Made by a program: the position numbers and the translations under genes. The notes beneath the pieces are model-generated. The model saw only the letters and a program-made list of their open reading frames with translations, ran no database searches and was not told where the DNA came from. 64,000 nt of DNA. It comes from an uncultured Porphyromonadaceae bacterium. GTDB lineage: Bacteria; Bacteroidota; Bacteroidia; Bacteroidales; Muribaculaceae. The DNA lies in contig CAJKBH010000002.1 in NCBI GenBank assembly GCA_905198125.1, forward strand, positions 1-64,000. Reading direction: 5' to 3'. Positions 24,052 through 31,727 of this stretch are shown here, piece by piece (positions within the stretch are counted from its first letter, which is position 1; each line of letters starts with the position of its first letter).

Positions 24052-24933
24052 ATGAAGCACATAAATAAGGAGCTGAAGATATCGTTCTGGGCCTCGCATT
24101 TCACCACGATAGTGACGGTGACGTTAGTGTTGCTGTTGGGGGGCATCATATCGATGTTGTGGCTCAGCGCCAACAACGAGACACGCCGGCTGAAGGAGCG
24201 TATGGAACTGACGGTGATACTGGCTGACAGCATCCCCGACAGCGAGGGCGTGCGCCTGGCCAACGAGATAAAGCGTCAACCCTACGCAGGCGTGGTGCGC
24301 TTCACCAGCAAGGCCGAGGCCATGAAGGAATGGAGCCGCGACACGGGCGAGGACCTGGAGACGCTGTTCGGCGTGAATCCCCTCAGTCCGGAGGTGGCCT
24401 TCACCCTCAAGGCCGACTATAGCTCCAAGGCGCAGATCGCCCGCATCAAAAAGAGCATCGAGGGAATCAAGGGAGTGGAGAACGTGGCCAGCCCGGAGGA
24501 CGAGATGGTGGACGCCATGAACCGGAACTTAGCGCTTGTCACGATGTTGTTGGGAATCATAGCGGGGATAATGCTGCTGATAACGTGCGTGCTTATCAAC
24601 AACACGGTTCACCTGTCGATATATTCACGGCGGTTCTCCATCCACACCATGCAATTAGTGGGAGCCACCAACGGTTTTATCCGTCGGCCTATCGTCATGG
24701 ACAATATGCTGTGCGGCCTGATAGCCGGCGCATTGGCGTCGGGCGTGACGGCATTGGCTATATGGGGCGCACGCGAGAGCGGCGTGGTGGATGTGGCCAC
24801 GTTCCTGTCGTGGAGGGATTTTGGATTCGTCGGCGCCGGCATGGTGCTGGCAGGAGTGTTGATGTGCGTGGTGTCGTCGTGGCTTTCGGCCACACACTAT
24901 CTGCACAAGGAATACGACGAACTGTTTCGATAA
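24052..24933 (+). CDS. ftsX: Cell division protein FtsX
   Basis: Inner-membrane partner of the ATPase FtsE that activates periplasmic peptidoglycan hydrolases at the septum, often through EnvC. The 293-aa protein has one N-terminal membrane helix (about 20-42), a periplasmic domain (about 45-155), and three further helices (about 163-185, 215-240, 262-285), the FtsX pattern. FtsE is not next to it, which is common in Bacteroidetes. The EnvC-like protein encoded at 4.8 kb is a plausible partner. Confidence 0.93.
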   Translation: MKHINKELKISFWASHFTTIVTVTLVLLLGGIISMLWLSANNETRRLKERMELTVILADSIPDSEGVRLANEIKRQPYAGVVRFTSKAEAMKEWSRDTGEDLETLFGVNPLSPEVAFTLKADYSSKAQIARIKKSIEGIKGVENVASPEDEMVDAMNRNLALVTMLLGIIAGIMLLITCVLINNTVHLSIYSRRFSIHTMQLVGATNGFIRRPIVMDNMLCGLIAGALASGVTALAIWGARESGVVDVATFLSWRDFGFVGAGMVLAGVLMCVVSSWLSATHYLHKEYDELFR

Positions 24934-24943
24934 ATTGAAGTAA

Positions 24944-25294
24944 ATGGCAAAGAAGAAGATATTTACGGGCACAATGTCCACCGAGCCGCTGCAGAAGGAG
25001 AAGGCGTCCGAGCGACCTTTCACCAAGACCAACTTCGTGATGATGGGCTGCTGCGTGGCACTGATCATAATAGGCTTCCTGCTGATGAGCGGCGGAGGCA
25101 GCTCCGACCCGAATGTGTTCAATCCCGACGTGTTCAGCACACGCCGCATCGTGGTGGGTCCGACGCTGGCCTTCCTTGGCTTCCTGTTCATGGCGTTCGC
25201 CATAATCTGGACGCCGCGCAGACATAAGGACGCCGGGACCAAAAACACGACCCTGACGGCAGACGCCGCCCAAACTAAAGACGCTGACAAATAA
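24944..25294 (+). CDS. DUF3098 family membrane protein
   Basis: A 116-aa protein with two membrane helices (about 32-48 and 67-90) linked by a short exposed loop, a basic N-terminus and a polar C-terminal tail. This is the DUF3098 family, conserved between ftsX and uppP in Bacteroidales. Function unknown; position suggests an envelope or division role. The final base of its TAA is the A of the uppP ATG. Confidence 0.85.
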   Translation: MAKKKIFTGTMSTEPLQKEKASERPFTKTNFVMMGCCVALIIIGFLLMSGGGSSDPNVFNPDVFSTRRIVVGPTLAFLGFLFMAFAIIWTPRRHKDAGTKNTTLTADAAQTKDADK

Positions 25295-26112
25295 TGGAAT
25301 GGTTTCAGGCCCTGATACTGGGCATAGTGCAGGGACTCACGGAATATCTGCCTGTGAGTTCCAGCGGACATCTCGAGATATTCAAGGACATACTCGGCAT
25401 AGAACTGCCGGCTGACGAGAACCTGCAGTTCGACGTGGTGGTACACGCCGCCACGGTGCTGTCGACAATCGTGGTGCTGTGGCCCATGTTCCGCGACCTG
25501 TGCCGCAGTTTCTTCACGTTCAGGCGTGACGAAAACACCACGTATGTGTGGAAGCTGATAGTGAGCTGCATTCCGGTCGGCATCGTCGGCGTGTTCTTCA
25601 AGAGCTATGTGGAGGAGATATTCGGCAGCGGACTGCTGATAGTGGGTATCTGCCTGTGTGTCACCGCCGCGCTGCTGCTGTTTGCCCATCTCAGCGACGT
25701 GCGCGCCGGTAAGCTGAAACGGGCCAATGCCGGACGCGACATCACATGGTGGGACGCCATCGTGATAGGGTGCGCGCAGGCCGTGGCCGTGCTGCCGGGT
25801 CTGAGCCGCAGCGGCACCACCATCGCCACCGGTATCATGTTAGGCGACAAGCGCGACAAGGTGGCCAGCTTCTCGTTCCTGATGGTCATAATCCCGATAT
25901 TGGGCGAGATGCTGCTGGACATCAAGGATATAGTGGCTCCTGACTATGCCGCGCAGACCAATCTGCTCAGCATGGCCGTAGGTTTCGTGGCCGCTTTCGC
26001 TGTAGGCTGCGCCGCCTGCAGCTGGATGCTGAACATAGTGAAGAAAGGCAAGTTGTGGTGGTTTGCAGTATATTGCGTGGTGATGGGCGTGATATGCATA
26101 CTGTGGAACTAA
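25294..26112 (+). CDS. uppP: Undecaprenyl-diphosphatase
   Basis: Integral membrane enzyme that removes one phosphate from undecaprenyl diphosphate, recycling the lipid carrier for peptidoglycan and surface glycans. The 272-aa BacA-type protein shows LTEYLPVSSSGHLEI at the N-terminus and GLSRSGTTIATGIMLG in the second half, the two active-site motifs, among about eight hydrophobic helices. It overlaps the DUF3098 gene by one base. Confidence 0.95.
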   Translation: MEWFQALILGIVQGLTEYLPVSSSGHLEIFKDILGIELPADENLQFDVVVHAATVLSTIVVLWPMFRDLCRSFFTFRRDENTTYVWKLIVSCIPVGIVGVFFKSYVEEIFGSGLLIVGICLCVTAALLLFAHLSDVRAGKLKRANAGRDITWWDAIVIGCAQAVAVLPGLSRSGTTIATGIMLGDKRDKVASFSFLMVIIPILGEMLLDIKDIVAPDYAAQTNLLSMAVGFVAAFAVGCAACSWMLNIVKKGKLWWFAVYCVVMGVICILWN

Positions 26113-26164
26113 GTCATAGTGACGAGTGATAAGTGACGAGTGACGAGGTAAGAAAAGATACTGA

Positions 26165-26881
26165 ATGGACTATATAAGCGGGGAAATACTGGTGATCGAC
26201 AAGCCGTACCGCTGGACATCGTTCGATGCGGTGAAGCGGTTGCGCGGCGCCGTGCAGCGCCGGCTGAACGCCAAGCGATTCAAGGTGGGTCACGCGGGCA
26301 CGCTCGATCCGCTTGCCACGGGCGTGCTGTTGGTGTGTACCGGACGCGCCACCAAGCGCATAGCCGAACTGCAGGAGGGGATGAAGGAGTATGTGGCCGA
26401 GATCACTTTCGGCGCCACCACTCCGAGCTACGACCTGGAGAAGGAGATAGACGCCACCTATCCGTGGGAGCACATCACTCCGGAGCTGATAGCGGAGACA
26501 TTGCCCAAGTTTCAGGGCCATGTGATGCAGGTGCCTCCGGTGTTCTCGGCGGTGAAGGTGGACGGCAAACGCGCCTACAACTACGCCCGCAAGGGCAAGG
26601 AGGTGGAAATCAAGGCCAAGCCTTTGGAGATAAAGGAACTCGAGGTGCTGAGCTGGGAGGCTCCGAAGCTGACGCTGAGGGTGCTGTGCAGCAAGGGTAC
26701 CTATATCCGGGCGCTGGCACGCGACTTAGGGGAGGCCATGAACTCCGGCGCACACCTGACGGCCCTGAGACGCACCAGGGTGGGAGACTATACAATTGAC
26801 GACGCCATGAGTCTGGACCAGGCACTGGAGCTGATCAAGGAAGGCCCGGTGGAGTTTCCGGACGAACCGACGCCCAGATAA
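26165..26881 (+). CDS. truB: tRNA pseudouridine-55 synthase
   Basis: Makes pseudouridine at position 55 of the T-loop of tRNA. The 238-aa protein has ILVIDKPYRWTSFDAVKRLR, the catalytic Asp in KVGHAGTLDPLATGVLL, and the YVAEITFGATTPSYDLE and SKGTYIRALARDLGE motifs. Upstream is a short tract with repeated GTGACGAGTGA words (26118-26147). Confidence 0.95.
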   Translation: MDYISGEILVIDKPYRWTSFDAVKRLRGAVQRRLNAKRFKVGHAGTLDPLATGVLLVCTGRATKRIAELQEGMKEYVAEITFGATTPSYDLEKEIDATYPWEHITPELIAETLPKFQGHVMQVPPVFSAVKVDGKRAYNYARKGKEVEIKAKPLEIKELEVLSWEAPKLTLRVLCSKGTYIRALARDLGEAMNSGAHLTALRRTRVGDYTIDDAMSLDQALELIKEGPVEFPDEPTPR

Positions 26882-26901
26882 CATAGACAAATAAATGAAA
26901 T

Positions 26902-26917
26902 GCCGCACGTGTGCGGC
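26902..26917 (+). repeat. 16-nt perfect palindrome between truB and queA
   Basis: GCCGCACGTGTGCGGC lies in the 54-bp gap. It could form a short hairpin in the mRNA upstream of queA. Confidence 0.6.
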
Positions 26918-26935
26918 GGAACCATACTAATAAGC

Positions 26936-27988
26936 ATGAAGCTATCTGAATTTAAATTCAAACTTCCTGAGAACCTGATAGCGCAGTACCCGACGGAGAA
27001 CCGCGACGAGTGCCGCATGATGGTGGTGGATGCCCGTACAGGCGAGATCAGCCATCACATATTCAAGGAGATCATCAATTACTTTGACGAAGGAGACGTC
27101 ATGGTGTTCAACGACACGAAGGTGTTTCCCGCTCGTCTGTATGGCAACAAGGAGAAGACGGGGGCCCGCATCGAGGTATTCCTGCTGCGGGAACTGAATG
27201 CAGAGAACCGATACTGGGACGTGCTGGTGGACCCGGCGCGCAAGATACGTATCGGCAACAAGCTGTATTTCGGGGATGACGAGTCGATGGTGGCCGAGGT
27301 AATCGACAACACTACGTCGCGCGGCCGCACGTTGCGTTTCCTGTTCGACGGCGACTACGACGAGTTCAAGAAAGCGCTGTACGCATTAGGCGAGACGCCG
27401 CTGCCTTACTACATCAAGCGCCCGGTGGAGGAGCAGGATGCCGAGAACTATCAGTGCATCTTCGCGCGCGAGGAGGGAGCCGTCATGGCCCCTGCCGCCG
27501 GCCTGCACTTCAGCCGTGAGCTGATGAAGCGCCTGGAAATCAAGGGTGTGGAGCGCGGTTTCCTTACGTTGCATTCCGGATGGGGCAACTTCAAGGAGAT
27601 AGACGTGGAGGACCTGACCAAGCACCGTATGGATTCCGAGCAGATGCGTGTCAACGATGAACTGGTGGAAATGGTGAACGCCGCCCACGACCGAGGCAAC
27701 CGGATATGCGCCGTCGGCACGTCGGTGATGCGCGCCATGGCCTCGAGCGTGTGCATGAACGGACACCTGATGACCATAGAGGGATGGACCAACAAGTTCA
27801 TCTTCCCGCCCTACGACTTCACGGTGGCTACGGCGATGGTGAGCAACTTCCACATGCCGCTCAGCACCATGCTGATGATGGTGGCAGCCTTCGGCGGCTA
27901 TCAGCTTGTGATGAAGGCTTACGACACGGCCGTGAAGGAGAAATATCGTTTCGGCGCATACGGCGACGCGATGCTGATCCTGAAATAA
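26936..27988 (+). CDS. queA: tRNA preQ1(34) ribosyltransferase-isomerase
   Basis: Moves the ribose of S-adenosylmethionine onto preQ1 in tRNA to give epoxyqueuosine. The 350-aa product has YPTENRDECRMMVVD, VMVFNDTKVFPARLYG, AAGLHFSRELM, and LTLHSGWGNFKEI followed by HRMDSEQMRV, plus the C-terminal NFHMPLSTMLMMVAAFGG. I chose ATG 26936, as the upstream ATG at 26900 would add 12 non-family residues and cross a palindrome. It is the last gene of the ftsX-uppP-truB run and is followed by a strong terminator. Confidence 0.95.
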   Translation: MKLSEFKFKLPENLIAQYPTENRDECRMMVVDARTGEISHHIFKEIINYFDEGDVMVFNDTKVFPARLYGNKEKTGARIEVFLLRELNAENRYWDVLVDPARKIRIGNKLYFGDDESMVAEVIDNTTSRGRTLRFLFDGDYDEFKKALYALGETPLPYYIKRPVEEQDAENYQCIFAREEGAVMAPAAGLHFSRELMKRLEIKGVERGFLTLHSGWGNFKEIDVEDLTKHRMDSEQMRVNDELVEMVNAAHDRGNRICAVGTSVMRAMASSVCMNGHLMTIEGWTNKFIFPPYDFTVATAMVSNFHMPLSTMLMMVAAFGGYQLVMKAYDTAVKEKYRFGAYGDAMLILK

Positions 27989-28006
27989 CAGACTGTGAGA
28001 TGAATA

Positions 28007-28048
28007 ATCCCGTCCTGCATGACATGCGGGCCGGGATATTTTGTTTTT
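28007..28048 (+). terminator. Terminator after queA
   Basis: A 14-15 bp stem (28007-28020 with 28023-28037, one mismatch and one wobble) followed by ATTTTGTTTTT. Confidence 0.85.
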
Positions 28049-28088
28049 GGAGAGGCGTTGTTTCTCAGGACTGTTTATTGGGAAGCCA

Positions 28089-28328
28089 CTACTTTTCGTG
28101 ACCGTTTATCAGGTTCTCGCGGACGGCCTGGGCGCGGTCGTCGTCGTTGTCATAGCGGGTGTCGAGCAGGTCGGGGAAGAATATCAGCTTGAACACCAGG
28201 AAGAAGATGGCTAATTTCACAAGAATCAGTGCCCACAGGTAGCGTCCTATGGTCATGTCGCGGAATCCGTCGGCATAAAGCCTCCAGGTGCGGTACAGGA
28301 TGGATTTCTTTTCTTCCGGCTGTGTCAT
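28089..28328 (-). CDS. DUF4492 family membrane protein
   Basis: A 79-aa protein with one membrane helix (about 31-52). The segment LYADGFRDMTIGRYLWALIL is the DUF4492 signature. In Bacteroidetes this small gene usually precedes cydAB of the cytochrome bd oxidase, and it may be an accessory subunit. Here no cyd gene is adjacent, which is unusual. A minus-strand TATCTTTG (28392-28385) may be its -7, about 57 nt upstream. Confidence 0.75.
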   Translation of the reverse strand: MTQPEEKKSILYRTWRLYADGFRDMTIGRYLWALILVKLAIFFLVFKLIFFPDLLDTRYDNDDDRAQAVRENLINGHEK

Positions 28329-28419
28329 GATGGTTAAATCGAGGTGTGGATATGAGGCATGTTTGTCCTTTTGATAACCAAGTGCAAAGATAATGATAAA
28401 AAGTGAAACATAAGTGTAT

Positions 28420-28484
28420 AAAAAAAGATTAATTGTCTCCCGACAACTAATCCTCTAACCTTAAATCTAATACCATGAAAAACA
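28420..28484 (-). ncRNA. Candidate small RNA A (promoter, short leader, terminator)
   Basis: Minus strand: TAACTTTG (28498-28491), then about 30 nt beginning near 28484, then a terminator whose stem pairs 28452-28442 with 28437-28427 and whose T-tract covers 28426-28420. The 5' part reads TGTTTTTCATGGTATTAGAT, nearly the same as small RNA B at 29.74 kb. The -33 element is weak. It may be a free sRNA or a terminated leader of the DUF4492 gene. Confidence 0.5.
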
Positions 28485-28622
28485 CGAATGCAAAGTTAAT
28501 AATAAAAATTGTGACAAAAAAATATATATAGCAATAAAATGATGTCAAATTGATATTTTTTAACGAAAAACAAGAAACAATAAGAAATTGCGAATAAAAA
28601 GGTATGATAGTATAAAGTAAAT

Positions 28623-28706
28623 GAGAGTTTACAAAGTTAAAAGAGTTTATAAAGTTAAAGGAGTTTATGAAGGAGTTTATAAAGTTAAAGGAGTTTATAA
28701 AGTTAA
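28623..28706 (+). repeat. 18-bp tandem repeat array
   Basis: Units of the form GAGTTTATAAAGTTAAAG repeat four times with one 12-bp partial unit between. The array is AT-rich and non-coding. Its AAAGTTAAG words are complementary to the 9-bp array 40 bp downstream. Confidence 0.85.
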
Positions 28707-28742
28707 GAGAATGCCGAGGACGTTGGTGCGACGATACTATTA

Positions 28743-28830
28743 GCTTAACTTTCTTAACTTTCTTAACTTTCTTAACTTTCTTAACTTTCTTAACTTTCTT
28801 AGCTTTCTTAGCTTTCTAAACTTTTTAAAC
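28743..28830 (+). repeat. 9-bp tandem repeat array upstream of recO
   Basis: TTAACTTTC repeats about six times exactly, then diverges (TTAGCTTTC twice, then AAACTTTTTAAACTT). It ends 18 bp before recO. On the minus strand it would read (KLR)n, but that frame runs antisense through recO and is not a gene. Confidence 0.9.
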
Positions 28831-28848
28831 TTATTCAACTGACAAAGG

Positions 28849-29571
28849 ATGGCGATAGAACGGATACGTGGCATAGTGATAGATGTGGTGAGGCACACAG
28901 ACCGGCACAATGTGGTGACGCTGTACACTCGCGAGCGCGGGCGTATGTCCTTTCTCATGCCGGCCGGGAGCGGACGCAACGCCCGGATTCGCAATGCCCG
29001 GATGCAGCCGCTGTCGGTGATAGAGGCGGATATTAATTTCAAAGGGAACAAAAACCTGCAGACGCTGGGCAAAATGTCGCTGGTGGTGCCGTGGCGCGAC
29101 CTTTACTTCAATCCGGCCAAAAGCGCCATCGTGATGTTCATGGCTGAATTCCTCAACTGCTTCCTGCGGCAGTCGGAGGCCGACGCGCCTCTTTGGGATT
29201 ACATATATGCCACGCTGGGCAGTCTCGATGCCGAACGAGGCTCGGTGGCCAACCGGCATATCGCGTTTCTGATCGGCTTGCTGCCGTATGCCGGAATCCA
29301 GCCCAATCTGGATTGCCGGGGCAGGTATTTCGATATGCGCGAGGGCGCGGTGACGGACAATATACCGCTGCATCGGGACGTGGTGACCGGCGACCCGCTA
29401 AGGCACCTCGGACTGTTGTCTCGCATCACGGCAGCCAACTGCGGGCATTTCAGATTTACAAAATCGCAACGGAGGGACACGCTGTCGGGAATAATACATT
29501 ACTATTCGGTGCACTATCCCGGGCTGGGCGACCTGAAGTCGCCGGCCATCCTTGCCGAGACCTTCGGATGA
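28849..29571 (+). CDS. recO: DNA repair protein RecO
   Basis: Single-strand annealing and RecA-loading mediator of the RecF pathway. The 240-aa protein starts IRGIVIDVVRHTDRHNVVTLYTRERGRMSFL, the OB fold of RecO, followed by a helical domain with FMAEFLNCFLRQSEADAPLW. The zinc cysteines of some RecO proteins are reduced here, as usual in Bacteroidetes. No clear promoter is seen; the upstream repeats occupy the expected region. Confidence 0.88.
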   Translation: MAIERIRGIVIDVVRHTDRHNVVTLYTRERGRMSFLMPAGSGRNARIRNARMQPLSVIEADINFKGNKNLQTLGKMSLVVPWRDLYFNPAKSAIVMFMAEFLNCFLRQSEADAPLWDYIYATLGSLDAERGSVANRHIAFLIGLLPYAGIQPNLDCRGRYFDMREGAVTDNIPLHRDVVTGDPLRHLGLLSRITAANCGHFRFTKSQRRDTLSGIIHYYSVHYPGLGDLKSPAILAETFG

Positions 29572-29728
29572 GGGGGCTGGATAGAAATTTATTACGTAAA
29601 TGTTGCATGTTTCCCACGTCGCTGCAAAGCCAAAGTATGTAAAATCACAAAGTGCAATAGAGTGTGTTAAATAACGTTAAAACTGCACTTTGATTTGGAA
29701 ACCATTTTAGTATTACGCAAAAAAGTAT

Positions 29729-29736
29729 TATTTTTG
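29729..29736 (+). promoter_or_regulatory. -7 element of small RNA B
   Basis: TATTTTTG at 29729-29736; the -33 half is poor (TTTA with 19 bp spacing). Confidence 0.45.
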
Positions 29737-29742
29737 CAATGT

Positions 29743-29812
29743 GTTTTTCATAGTATTAAATTAAGATTAAGGTTTCCGTCAACCTCTTTGTGAAAAGGGG
29801 TTGACTTTTTAT
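29743..29812 (+). ncRNA. Candidate small RNA B (paralogue of A)
   Basis: After TATTTTTG comes GTGTTTTTCATAGTATTAAA, matching small RNA A in 17 of 20 positions, then AAGATTAAGG. It ends with a strong terminator hairpin (29778-29789 with 29793-29805) and TTTTTATTTT. The terminator stem differs in sequence from that of A, so only the 5' box is conserved, as expected of a paralogous sRNA family. Terminator stem and T-tract are clear; promoter is weaker. Confidence 0.55.
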
Positions 29813-30025
29813 TTTGTGCAAAATAAGCCACGTTGTGAATGAAAATCAATGAATTGGTATGATCGAACGCCCGTATGGACCGATGCGGGGCAAAATAATG
29901 GCGGGACTGATGTATATTTATGTGTAAATTTGAATACATATATTTGATGAATAAAATAAACAAATAAAATACACGAGAATATATTAATAATAATTTGCAT
30001 ATTATTGAACATCATTACACATTTC

Positions 30026-30202
30026 ATGGGGACCGAGGCTACCGAGGAGTGTGGCAACCGCTTTGACGACGGCCATCATGTGGAATGGATACTGCCCTCA
30101 AAGCGACGCCCGGTGCATCATCGACGGTACAGCATAGAACAGTTCCGGAACTTCCGAGAAAAAAACAGGAACGAGGTCATAAAATTCGTGGATGCAATAT
30201 AA
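30026..30202 (+). CDS. Hypothetical 58-aa protein
   Basis: A short basic frame (MGTEATEECGNRFDDGHH start, then RRYSIEQFRNFREKNRNEVI near the end). It has normal base composition for coding DNA here, in contrast to the AT-rich sequence before it. It ends 22 nt before the preferred start of the cytochrome c assembly gene. No family recognised and no ribosome site stands out. Confidence 0.4.
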   Translation: MGTEATEECGNRFDDGHHVEWILPSKRRPVHHRRYSIEQFRNFREKNRNEVIKFVDAI

Positions 30203-30224
30203 AATTCCCCGACACGTATATAAT

Positions 30225-31637
30225 ATGATGTCAAGACAACCATTCACATTGCTGATACACATTGCCCTGGCCATAATCGTGGCCGGGGCAGTCGTGACTC
30301 ACTACACAGGCATTCAGGGTAAGCTCGTGCTTTGGGAAGGAGAGGCCCCGGTTCGGACATTCATCAAGACCTCGGGTCCCGGAGACGGAACGTTGCCATT
30401 TGGCGTTTCGCTGGTCAAGGCGGACACTGACTATTATCCCGGCACAGTCGTTCCGATGGATTATCGTAGCGTGCTTCTCATCGACGGGCATGAGGTAAAT
30501 GTGTCGATGAACCATGTGGGTGAATATGATGGCTGGCGTTTCTTTCAGTCGGGCATAAGTCCGTATGGCTCCACACTTGCCATAAGCCGCGATGTCTGGG
30601 GCACGGGGATAACGTATACGGGCTATGCGCTGTTGGGCATAGGCATGATCGGGTTCTTTTTCCAGCGTCGCACGGCCTGGCGCGCACTTCTGAAGAACAG
30701 GAAGGTGGCCTCGCTGATATGCCTGGCCATGATTCCGGCATTATGCAATGCCGCCGAACCAATTGCCGAGCCGCGGACTCCGGCAGAAAGTGCCGTCATA
30801 CAGGCGGATATGTCGACCGATGCAAAAATCAAGGCGGAGCATCTGTACAATGACTGGAGCCGCCCCTTGCCGGCGGCGATTCTCGCTCTTGCGTTGGGTG
30901 TCTACTATCTGTTTGCCGGCATCACTGTCCGCAAAACGGGCAGCGGACACCGTATCATAGCCGGAACGTTGACATGGCTCCTCATTATATACATAGGAGT
31001 GATTATATCGGTGCTGTGGTGGATCAGCGGGCACGTGCCCCTTTCCAACGGGCCGGAGATGATGCTGTTCATGGCGTTGGCCGCACTATGCGCCGCTAAG
31101 TGTCTTGGATCGGACATACTGCGCGGAGCATTGCTGTGCGTTAGTGCCATGACATTGTTTGTGGCCGTGATGGGAGGCCGGACTCCTCAGGCCGGGGTGC
31201 TGATGCCGGTGCTGAACAGTCCGTTGCTGTCGCTGCATGTAGCCGTCATAATGCTGTCGTATGTGCTGTTCCTGCTGATGGCGGTGCTGTCGGCCGTGGC
31301 GCTGTGCAGCCGTAACAGGGATACGGAGGCGTCGATGTCGCGGCTGAACAGGCTGATACTCGTGCCGGCCGTGTTCCTGCTCGGAGCCGGTATGTTCATC
31401 GGCGCCGTATGGGCCAACCAGTCGTGGGGACGTTACTGGGGCTGGGATCCGAAAGAGACCTGCGCGCTGGTGATGTTCCTGATCTATTCCGTTCCCATGC
31501 ACTGGGCTTCCCGGCCTCTGCGATGCTTCCGTAGGCCGCGTGTGCTGCACCGGTACCTGCTTCTGGCCGTCCTGTCCGTGCTGTTCACCTACTTCGGCGC
31601 CAACTACCTGCTGCCGGGACTGCACTCGTACGCGTAG
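30225..31637 (+). CDS. Cytochrome c biogenesis protein, ResB-CcsA fusion
   Basis: System II cytochrome c synthase that carries haem across the inner membrane and attaches it to apocytochromes. The 470-aa protein has an N-terminal ResB-like part (hydrophobic helix 9-30, then a periplasmic domain with FFQSGISPYGSTLAISRD) and a C-terminal CcsA part with multiple helices and the WWD-type haem site SWGRYWGWDPKETCALVMF. The ResB part is short. I prefer ATG 30225; an earlier ATG at 30192 overlaps the 58-aa gene. The usual Bacteroides partner genes nrfAH are not adjacent. Confidence 0.85.
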   Translation: MMSRQPFTLLIHIALAIIVAGAVVTHYTGIQGKLVLWEGEAPVRTFIKTSGPGDGTLPFGVSLVKADTDYYPGTVVPMDYRSVLLIDGHEVNVSMNHVGEYDGWRFFQSGISPYGSTLAISRDVWGTGITYTGYALLGIGMIGFFFQRRTAWRALLKNRKVASLICLAMIPALCNAAEPIAEPRTPAESAVIQADMSTDAKIKAEHLYNDWSRPLPAAILALALGVYYLFAGITVRKTGSGHRIIAGTLTWLLIIYIGVIISVLWWISGHVPLSNGPEMMLFMALAALCAAKCLGSDILRGALLCVSAMTLFVAVMGGRTPQAGVLMPVLNSPLLSLHVAVIMLSYVLFLLMAVLSAVALCSRNRDTEASMSRLNRLILVPAVFLLGAGMFIGAVWANQSWGRYWGWDPKETCALVMFLIYSVPMHWASRPLRCFRRPRVLHRYLLLAVLSVLFTYFGANYLLPGLHSYA

Positions 31638-31664
31638 AATCCATTACTGCATCCCGGATAGGAC

Positions 31665-31708
31665 CTTAAAAAACAAACCCGCGGCCACGGAGGTCGCGGG
31701 TTTTCTCA
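31665..31708. terminator. Bidirectional terminator
   Basis: A 10-bp stem (31677-31686 with 31692-31701) is followed by TTTTCTC on the plus strand and TTTGTTTTTT on the minus strand. It serves the converging ccs gene and the last PUL gene. Confidence 0.9.
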
Positions 31709-31727
31709 TCAAAAGGGTATGTGATTA

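Larger units (their letters stand above)
29572..30025. other. AT-rich intergenic region between recO and the hypothetical gene
   Basis: About 450 bp. Apart from small RNA B (29743-29812) I see no gene. From 29820 to 30000 it is strongly AT-rich with no consensus promoter I can place for the downstream gene. Confidence 0.6.

Noticed and set aside
28743..28830. CRISPR array
   Set aside because: Units are contiguous 9-bp tandem repeats without unique spacers, and no cas genes are present.
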